Notes under the pieces: model-generated
Told to the model about the DNA's origin: nothing
Database searches by the model: none
The model's input: the letters and a program-made list of their open reading frames with translations, nothing else
Program-made: the position numbers and the translations under genes
In this document: one piece after another, positions 39,092 through 46,578 of the stretch
Layout of the letters: each line of letters opens with the position of its first letter
Position numbering within the stretch: position 1 is the stretch's first letter
Origin: Poteriospumella lacustris
Lineage: Eukaryota; Sar; Chrysophyceae; Chromulinales; Dinobryaceae
Direction of reading: 5' to 3'
Assembly: GCA_008000375.1 (NCBI GenBank)
Contig: SMOI01000250.1
Span: 1 to 46,578, forward strand
Length of the DNA: 46,578 nt

Positions 39092-42000
39092 ATGGAATCG
39101 GAATCATATGAAGAATTGTGCCAACGTCGCGCAGAGTTGGAACAGTTTCTTCAGCGCGACTTTGACTCAAATATGGCCAACAACAACAGCAACATTCCTC
39201 CCAACCATTGGGATCACGTAATGAAAGAAGCGGTAAGGAGCCTGTACTCATCAGCGAACTTTCCTTGCTCTCATTGGTTCTTGTTCATCTCAAATAGTTG
39301 TGGCTGTCAGAGGACGTCGCCAAAGAGCGCATAAGGCTGCAGAATCAAGCGAAAAAACATGTCAAAAGTTTGGAAACACACTTTAAAACTCTTGAACAGA
39401 GACAAGTGAGGAAAGCGAAGGTATGGAACCTTGATCAATTACTTCTTTCCTTCTATGACGCGTTTCCCTCTGTCACAGAACGATTTGTTAGCTTTGCGGA
39501 AAATAGCCACCAAAATTTCTAAAGATGTGAAGCGCTTCTGGACCAAAATTGACAAAGTTGTGGCTTTCACACAAAAAATTGAATCGGACGAAGTTCGGCA
39601 AAAGGTTCGTCGCTGATTTGTTTCACTCAAATGACCCTGCTGACAAGGCATTTCTCAAAGGCCATGGACAAACACCTAAAAGCTCTTGTCGATTTGACGG
39701 AGAAATACTCTCATCATCTGGCAAAGAATATGCATAAGATCGGCCTTGAAGACAACAAAAACTCCGATGACTTCGGTTGTACCGACAACGACAGTTCCAG
39801 CGATTCGGGACGTCACGGGAGAGTATCAAGCAGTCGAAGGCGCCAGCAGCTAGACGAAACCCTCTTAACGTGTAGCACGATCGCCGAGGATGCGGACGGC
39901 GACGATGTGGGCGGCGCCGACGGCGCAGACGATGACGGGTCCTTCGCCCCAAGCGGCGACGACGAGGGCGACAACGAATCGACGCTGTTGGAGCAAGAGG
40001 CGTGGGAGCGACAGCAAAACGGCACCGAAGAAGAAGACGAACTGGCTGCCTTGCAACGTGAAGGCGAGATGTCGATTGACGAACTGCGCAGGATGTACAG
40101 TGGAATGGGGTCGCAGAGCGAGGACGAGGACGACGTGGAAGAGGACGACGAGCCGATAGAAAGTTGGCGACAAGATGGCTCTGTGACCGATATGGGTCGG
40201 AATGCAGGTGGCAGTGGTGGGGAAGTCGATTCGTGCTCTGTGGATACCTCGTTCACGCAGCGCAGCACTTCTGTGTCTTCGTCGCCCTCGTTTCTCATGG
40301 CGCCAAGCTTACGACTGCGGGAATACCAGCAATACGGTGTTCAATGGCTGTGTTCTATGGAAGCGAATGGTCTGAACGGCATTTTAGCTGACGAAATGGG
40401 ATTGGGGAAAACAGTCCAAACGATCGGGATGTTGGCGTCGCTGGCCTCCGCCAAGGGTATTTGGGGTCCGCATTTGATCGTCGCACCCACCAGCTGCATC
40501 GTCAACTGGGAGACGGAGGTGAAGAAGTTCTGTCCGGCGTTCAAAGTTCTGACGTACTTCGGCTCTGCCAAAGCGAGAAAGCAGTTGCGCCAAGGCTGGT
40601 CCAAGCTGAACTCCTTCCACATCTGCATCACCTCGTATCAGTTGGTGGTCCAAGATGCGAACGCGTTTCGAAGAAAGAAGTGGTACTACATGATTCTGGA
40701 CGAGGCGCACAACATCAAGAACTTCAAGTCGAAGCGATGGCAAACCTTGATGAACTTTGATTCGTTTCGGCGCCTCCTCCTCACGGGGACCCCGCTGCAA
40801 AACAATCTGCTCGAGCTGTGGTCGCTGATGCACTTTTTGATGCCGCACATCTTCAAGTCGCGCAAGGAGTTCGCCTACTGGTTCAGCAATCCGCTCGAAA
40901 ACGCTTTAGAAAACGCCAAGGCGATGAACAACGACATTGTGGGCAAGCTGCACAACATCATTCGGCCGTTTATTCTGCGGCGACTGAAGGCAGACGTCGC
41001 GCAGCAGCTGCCGAAGAAGTTCGAGCACATCGTGTTTTGCAAGCTGTCGAAGCGGCAGAAGCTTCTCTACGAGGAGTTCATTTCTGCGGCGAATAACAAG
41101 AACAAGGCGTCGGAAAAGTCTTATTTGGCGATGATGAACCTGCTTATGCAGCTGCGCAAAGTATGCGACCATCCGGACTTGGTAGAGCCGCGCTTGATCG
41201 GGTCGCCGTACTGCTTTGAGGGCTTCCACTGCGAAGAAGTCCGTGTTTTGTCGAAAGACGGGCTGAAGATAGACCTCTCCGCCGGCTATGTCTTCTGGGA
41301 AGACGTTGACTGTCAAATGCCTTTTTTGCCGGCTGCGGCCGACGACCGCTGCTTAAGCACGGAAGGAGGCTCTGGTTGGTTTGCGCGCTATCTCTCCGAG
41401 GAGCAGCGCCGAGCGCGTCTTCGTCGTCAAAACGGCGTTGACCTGTACAATCGCCGCTTGACGTTGAAGAACGCTTCGCGAACATTCGCCTCGACAGTCC
41501 AATCTGCGCAGGCTCTGCAGTCCCTTCTCGGCCGATCGCTGTCCGAATGGAACGACGATGACTTGACGTCTGTCGCGACCACAGAGGTGCGTGCGCTGCT
41601 GCATGTCCCATATCTGGTGTTCCGTTTGCCTCGCGTGATCAGTCCCGGTATCCGCTCCCGCCAAGTTGCAGCGACCTCGCCGATGGAAGTCAGCAAGGTC
41701 TTGACCCGCTACATCGAGTTCCCAGACAAGAAAATGGTCCAATTCGACAGCGGCAAACTGGTGGAACTCTATCGCCTCCTGTACAGCAAGCGGCGAAACG
41801 GCCACAAGTGCCTCATCTTCACGCAAATGTCGCGCATGCTGGACATTCTGGAGCTCTTCTTGAACCTCCACGATTTTTCGTTTGTACGGCTGGATGGATC
41901 CACGTCGGTGGATGAGCGGCAGAAGCTGATGGACCGGTTCAACGCCGACCCGAAGCTCTTTTGCTTTATTTTGTCGACTCGTTCGGGCGGTTTGGGAGTG

Positions 42001-43998
42001 AATCTGACAGGTGCGGACACCGTTATTTTCTACGACACCGACTGGAACCCGGCTATGGACGCACAGGCGCAGGACAGAGCACATCGCATCGGACAAACCC
42101 GTGAAGTGCACATTTACCGCCTTGTTTCGGAAGGAACGATCGAAGAAAACATTTTGCGGAAGGCCCAACAGCGAAAGGACCTCGACTCCCTCGTCATCAA
42201 CAAGGGAAACTTCTCCGAAGACGGCCTTCTGTCCATGCATTCTCTGAGGTCCATGTTCGGGGACGAGTCTCGCGATGCCGCAGGAGTAGAAGGTGATCCT
42301 GTGACCGCCAAAGACATGGAAGCCGCTATGCTCGCCGTGGAGGACGCGGAGGACGTCGCCGCTATTCAAGTGGTGCAGAATGAAGTGAATGACAACGAGA
42401 AGATCGACAGTACCGACGCGGGAGCCGATCGTTCTGAGGACGCCGGTGATGACGCTGCGGGCGACGGCGCGCAGGAAGAGACCGAAGCTACAGATGCTCT
42501 CCCTTCGACCACTGCTACAGCCGCAGGAGGCGACGACGAACCCGATCCGGAGTTCGAACTGCTGAAGCGCAAAGTTGGCGACTCCATTGCATCGATTCAC
42601 AGCGCGTTGTCATCGATCGACCGATACGCTGTGCACTTCAGAACGCGATGCGATCCTTTCATATCCCCTTTTTACGTCAACGCCCAAGTTCAACTGGAGA
42701 GTTTGCTTCAATCGACTGACAACGAGATGGAGCTGATCGCAGAGCACGAAGCTGTTCAAGAGCAACAGGAGCGCGAAGCGATGGAAAAAGGTGAAGTGAT
42801 ATATGCGCCGTCGGTCGCAGAGAGAGATTTCGTTGTGAAGCGTTGGTTCTCGCAACAACGCCGGACGAAAAAGTACTTGCGGCACCTGCGCGCGGTTACT
42901 GGGGATTGCTGGAAGCATCTCTTCGACAACGACGGGTTTCCATTTTGGCAGAACGAAGACACTGGTGCGTTTTCGTACACGACGCCGCAGGTTATTTCGA
43001 TGAAAGAGGACTTCCTCTTTGCGCGCCAGAGAGGGTATGCCGGCCTGCCTGTTGGAATCCTCGCGAATATTCTGTCGTATTTGGTTGCCTACCCTGACCG
43101 TATGGAATGCTCTCGATCTTGTGCCAAATGGTGGGAAGCTAGCCGAGGCGACGACTTGCTGTTGAAGGTGTATCCTGTTGAATCGGGCATTCGCGACACA
43201 ACTCGCGACCGACCAGTGAATGTGTTCTCTTCGATTCAAGATGCCATCGATGCCTCTGGCCCCGGGGACACCATCATGTTGTACAGGGGACACTATTGGG
43301 AAAACGGCCTTCACATTCGCTGGCCTTTAAAAGTGTTGGCGGACGTCGAAGAATCGACAGATTGCGTCGTAGAATTGAAGGGCGCCGTTGCCGTTCATCA
43401 CAGCGCACGAACTTGTGTTTTTCACAGTCTAACGCTCCGTGGCGCTGGGAAGTTTGTGTGGGACTCTCTCATTTATGTGGCATCGTCTCGTCTCTTGGTA
43501 AGTTATGCGCCCACTGACTGTACCCTCAGAATTGTCATGCACTGTTTGCGTTGGTAGATGAGCAACTGTATACTCGACAATACTCTGACATTGTCCGCGA
43601 ACTCTTGTGCTGTGGTGGGCGGACTGTTGCTAGCGAGCAAATGCAGCTTTGTGAAGGGTGAAAGTGCGATTGTATCGAGGGACTCCATTGTTCTGGTCGA
43701 CCGGTGCACTGTAAGTTCTTCCTCCTGTCTATCGCATATCAATGCTCTAAATCCTGATCCATTTGCGGTTGCTGTTTCTTGCGTTCAGATCGAAGGCGTG
43801 AATTTCGGAGTGAAGGGGTGGAACACTTCTCTGAGAGCCATTGACACCTGTGTCACCAAATGCTCCGCGGCAGTGGTTTTCAGCCGCGACGGCGGCATTG
43901 TGTCCTTGAGGCATTGCGATTTGCGCGGAAACAGTGCGTCGCTGCTGGATGCGGACACTCACCTTCGAGCTGTGGTTTGGAAAAATAACTTAACGTGA
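39092..43998 (+). CDS. SWR1/SRCAP-class SNF2 ATPase fused to WW-like, F-box and right-handed beta-helix regions
   Basis: Exons 39092-39232, 39298-39420, 39479-39604, 39661-43497, 43558-43710 and 43789-43998 (introns 65, 58, 56, 60, 78 bp) give 1529 residues. An HSA domain (about 36-90: NHWDHVMKEALWLSEDVAKE) precedes an acidic stretch. The ATPase starts at LREYQQYGVQWL (348) with DEMGLGKTVQT (374), DEAHNIKN (477) and TGTPLQNNLLELWSL. An insert separates the lobes, then HKCLIFTQMSRMLDILE (845) and WNPAMDAQAQDRAHRIGQT (926). HSA plus split lobes fit the SWR1/SRCAP/p400 H2A.Z exchangers. Beyond it, the same exon encodes a WW-like motif (FPFWQNEDTGAFSYTTPQ, near 1230), an F-box (LPVGILANILSYL ... 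CAKWWEASRGDD, 1257-1300) and a PbH1/pectin-lyase-like helix (SIQDAIDASGPGDTIMLYRG onward), as in FBXO11. No SANT domain was seen. Confidence 0.88.
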
Positions 43999-44049
43999 GA
44001 CGGAGTTGTCAATGTAATAGAATTTACAGCAAGTACACAACGAAAACGC

Positions 44050-45410
44050 CTAATTCTGACCACACTGCACTCTTTGTGCTCCGCCGGGTCCTTCGTCGTC
44101 GTCGTCCTCTCCACCTGCCGGGCGCGAGTCGGTGGTACGTCCGAACAAACTCAAATCGGCATCGACCATGGAGCATTCTTCCTCTTCACCGGAGAGCATG
44201 GCTTCCGGAGGGGAGGGGAGCAAACTTTTGAGCTTTCCAACGACAGCTGCGGGCAATTCGTTCGGGAAAACAACATTGAAGTGAACGAAAAGGCCACCTT
44301 TAGTGAACGGGTTGCCCAAATGAGGCATGCCCTCGCCTCGGATAAGCTTGTAAGAGTCATGCTTCAACACTTTGCCAGGAGCACTCTCAATTTTAATGAC
44401 TCTTCCATCCAGATGAGTAATAGTTTTAACGAATCCGCAGAGCGCCTCTGATAATTGCAAATCCATTTGAACCACGAGGTCGGCGCCCTTTCTCTTAAAC
44501 GTATCATGCTCCTTCTCTTGGACGACAATGATGACATCTCCAGGAACAGTGCCAGGGACTTCGTCTGCTTCACCAGAAAAGCGAATCTTTTGCCCATTGC
44601 TCATACCCTTGTCGATGGCAACATCAAGAATTTTTCTGTCTTTGAATGTTTTCTTCCCCTTGCAAGTCTTGCACTTGTCTTCCTCTTTCATGACTTTTCC
44701 AGCTCCACTGCACGCGTTACAGGCAGTTTGCATTTGCTGAACCATTCCGGGACCAATCTGACGAATAGCAATGCGAATTCCTCTGCCATTGCAGTCAGCG
44801 CAAACTTTCTCTGCCCCGACTTTGCCGCCTCTGCCCTCGCAGTCTTGGCATGGCTTATCTCTCGTAATAGCCAGACGATGGGTCTTGCCGTTGTACAAAT
44901 CCTCCAAAGATACTTTGATGGTGTGGACAATGTCTTCTCCTCGCTGCGGTCCAGAGCGCCGACCGCCGCGTCCACCACCGAAGAACATGGAAAAGATGTC
45001 TTCTGGCGACTGGCCATCCGAACCACCAGCACCCTCCAGACCTTCCATTCCATACTGGTCGTACAGCTTGCGTCTTTCAGGGTCCAAAAGGATTTCCGCA
45101 GCGCCACTAATTTCCTTGAACTAAGCAAAACAAAAGTTGGAACAGAGAACAGATTATGAGAAGAACTCGAAACGGTGAGCAAGGGAGGGGGGTCACTAAC
45201 TTTTTCAGCATCGCCACCTTTGTCTGGGTGATTCTTCAAAGCAAGCTTTTTGAATGCCTTTTTAATTTCGGACTCATCGGCATCCTTAGCAACTCCCAGG
45301 ATTTCGTAAAGCTTGTCGTTGTCGACCGGTCCTCGAGGTCGTCTTCCACCACCACCACCACCTGGTTGGCCACCTCCAAACTGCTCGAAAGGATCTCCTC
45401 CAAAGAACAT
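44050..45410 (-). CDS. Type I Hsp40, DNAJA/Ydj1 family
   Basis: Co-chaperone that delivers clients to cytosolic Hsp70. Exons 45410-45201 and 45120-44050 (80-bp intron) give 426 residues. The N-terminus has a Gly-rich leader ([14 protein letters not shown]) before the J domain ([20 protein letters not shown] with the HPD triad in KNHPDKGG). A Gly-rich linker follows ([20 protein letters not shown]). Four CxxCxGxG-type repeats are present: [32 protein letters not shown]. The two client-binding barrels follow ([20 protein letters not shown]). The protein ends in CGQN, a four-residue Cys end that may be farnesylated as in Ydj1, though Asn at the last position is not the usual residue. It is convergent with the SWR1-like gene, 51 bp between stops. 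Confidence 0.95.
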
Positions 45411-45848
45411 CGCTCGCTTGAGGTAAGAAAAACAGAAGTTTTCCGCTGAGAATGAATCGAAAATAAAATCGAATTAAATCGCCGTCAGTCGCACGCGGGC
45501 AAGCGTTTTTGTGGTGGCTCCGGTTCTAGAACTGTGAGCGCTTCGGTTGAGAATCTGCGTACATTATGATGCATACATTACCGTCGATAGTATGTCTTTC
45601 AAGCAACAATTTGGTCACAGCACTGCTGAAACTACTAGTTCACAATATGCAGCTGTTTCAATCAAGTTTATGTACAAAGCCAAGTTCCGCATTTTGGGTT
45701 CAAATTCATTTGCCTCTCGATAAGTCATTCATAAGTAATGGAACTTTGATTGATTGCTTCTGTGTCAACTCCAGCCATATATGTTCTTGCATTGCTAACA
45801 GCTTCCTCTGATTCAGCCCGCGCCTGTTTCTTTGTCAAATGATTCAAT
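45411..45848. other. Divergent intergenic region DNAJA / Tudor-repeat gene
   Basis: 438 bp, AT-rich, between two divergent starts. No gene, heat-shock-element array or other named motif was confidently seen. Confidence 0.45.
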
Positions 45849-46578
45849 ATGACTTCCAGGGCTTTTGACATAGATATATCCGACGGCAAAAAACCATCAA
45901 GACCTCCTCCAAGGTACTGAACTTCCCGCTGAAATGTTCTGGTCGTGGGATCTTACACAACGATTTCAATATTCCCCAAAGATTTGCATCGGGTGCTACT
46001 CCAGTTCGTTCTCGTCCATCTTCGGGGTCGTCGAAATTCGGAACTCCGGCTGGACGACCGGCATTGGGAGCTCGAACGACAAGTAAAGCATTTGACGAGG
46101 GTGAGAGAGTCAAAGTTAAAAAGCAATATCTTCCAGGCTACGCAGATGGGAAGATCTACGAAAAGAACACAGATGGGACTTACGATATTCAATATTCCGA
46201 TGGTTCGATGGAGCGCAAAGTACAGTCGCAGCGAATTGTCAAATCCACTCAGACATCGGACACGGCGGACAACGAAAAATCCTCGTCAGCCCCTAAATTT
46301 TCCTCTTTCGAAAAGGTTCAAGCCTATTCGTCAACATCTTTCAAATGGGAAGATGGAATTGTCCTCTCAGAAAACAAAGATGGAAGTTACGACGTCCGCT
46401 TTCAAAACGGGAAGGAATCGAAATCAATGCAAGCGAGAGATATCAGGAAACTCGAAAAGCGCTTAGACAACGAGGAAAAGAAAGATGACACCGCAATTAC
46501 CGATTCAGCAAGAAAAACAAAAACCCCAATACAATCCTATCGCCAAGGAGACAGAGTCGAGGCGAACTACCGCGGTCG
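45849..46578 (+). CDS. Tudor-like repeat protein, partial (3' end off window)
   Basis: Exon 1 is 45849-45913 (MTSRAFDIDISDGKKPSRPP). A 68-bp GT-AG intron joins it in phase to exon 2 from 45982, which is open to the window edge. About 220 residues are seen. After a Ser/Pro/Gly/Arg-rich linker come repeated Tudor/agenet-like units: ERVKVKKQYLPGYADGKIYE with DGTYDIQYSDG, then KVQAYSSTSFKWEDGIVLSE with DGSYDVRFQNG, and the start of a third (GDRVEANYRG). Each unit pairs a G.RV.A..... opening with a DG.YD...DG close, about 60-70 residues apart. Such arrays usually bind methylated Lys/Arg or histone tails; here the ligand is unknown. Confidence 0.72.

Noticed and set aside
38682-39111. Two small plus-strand frames upstream of the SWR1-like gene
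   Set aside because: No motifs, no splice connection to the HSA exon and ordinary intergenic composition.
1-46578. Prokaryotic elements (CRISPR, insertion sequences, ribosome-binding sites, operons)
   Set aside because: None seen; spliced genes and eukaryote-only families make such elements unexpected.

Overview
The window is nuclear DNA from a eukaryotic microbe. Most genes are split by very short GT-AG introns (51-111 bp) that restore conserved reading frames exactly, and the products are typical of eukaryotes: ALG8, XRN2/Rat1, U1-C, LSM12, NASP, a SWR1-class remodeler, mitoribosomal uS5m and LC8 dynein light chains. Dense packing, dynein/centrin-type proteins and a plant/plastid-type uroporphyrinogen-III synthase with a signal-peptide-like N-terminus suggest a flagellated protist, possibly a stramenopile with a secondary plastid or a descendant of one. 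That assignment is inference; no rRNA or organelle gene is present to settle it.

Layout. 1-5.6 kb: an unknown acidic protein (-, running off the left edge), ALG8 (+) and uroporphyrinogen-III synthase (-). 5.9-10.6 kb: a large inverted duplication. Each arm holds an LC8 dynein light chain gene; the right arm continues into the intact XRN2 gene (-), while the left arm ends in a truncated, deleted copy of the XRN2 tail. A 64-65 bp hairpin sits at the centre. 13.6-26.5 kb, very GC-rich: a kinesin-motor-like protein without a P-loop (+), an amino-acid transporter (-) overlapping its 3' end, a signal-peptide protein resembling a degenerate GBP/RHD3 GTPase (+), a C9orf85/DUF2039 zinc-binding protein (-) and a giant LRR + SFI1-repeat centrosomal-type protein (+). 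26.8-31.6 kb: a VPS9-domain Rab GEF (+) and an unknown nuclear-type protein (-). 32-46.6 kb, clearly lower GC: LSM12 (+), uS5m with several RRM-like domains (+), U1-C (-), NASP (+), a small ORF (-), a SWR1-type ATPase fused to WW-like, F-box and beta-helix regions (+), a DNAJA-type co-chaperone (-) and a Tudor-repeat protein running off the right edge (+).

Genes mostly alternate in strand. Head-to-head pairs share 320-610 bp intergenic spaces; tail-to-tail pairs are usually 50-165 bp apart or overlap. There is no operon-like pathway. Loose themes are microtubule/centriole proteins in the first half (LC8 x2, kinesin-like, LRR-SFI1) and RNA/chromatin proteins (XRN2, LSM12, U1-C, NASP, SWR1). 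The most striking object is the SWR1-F-box-beta-helix fusion, read in one continuous exon. Next are the RRM-uS5m fusion and the inverted duplication, whose LC8 genes are identical even in their introns.
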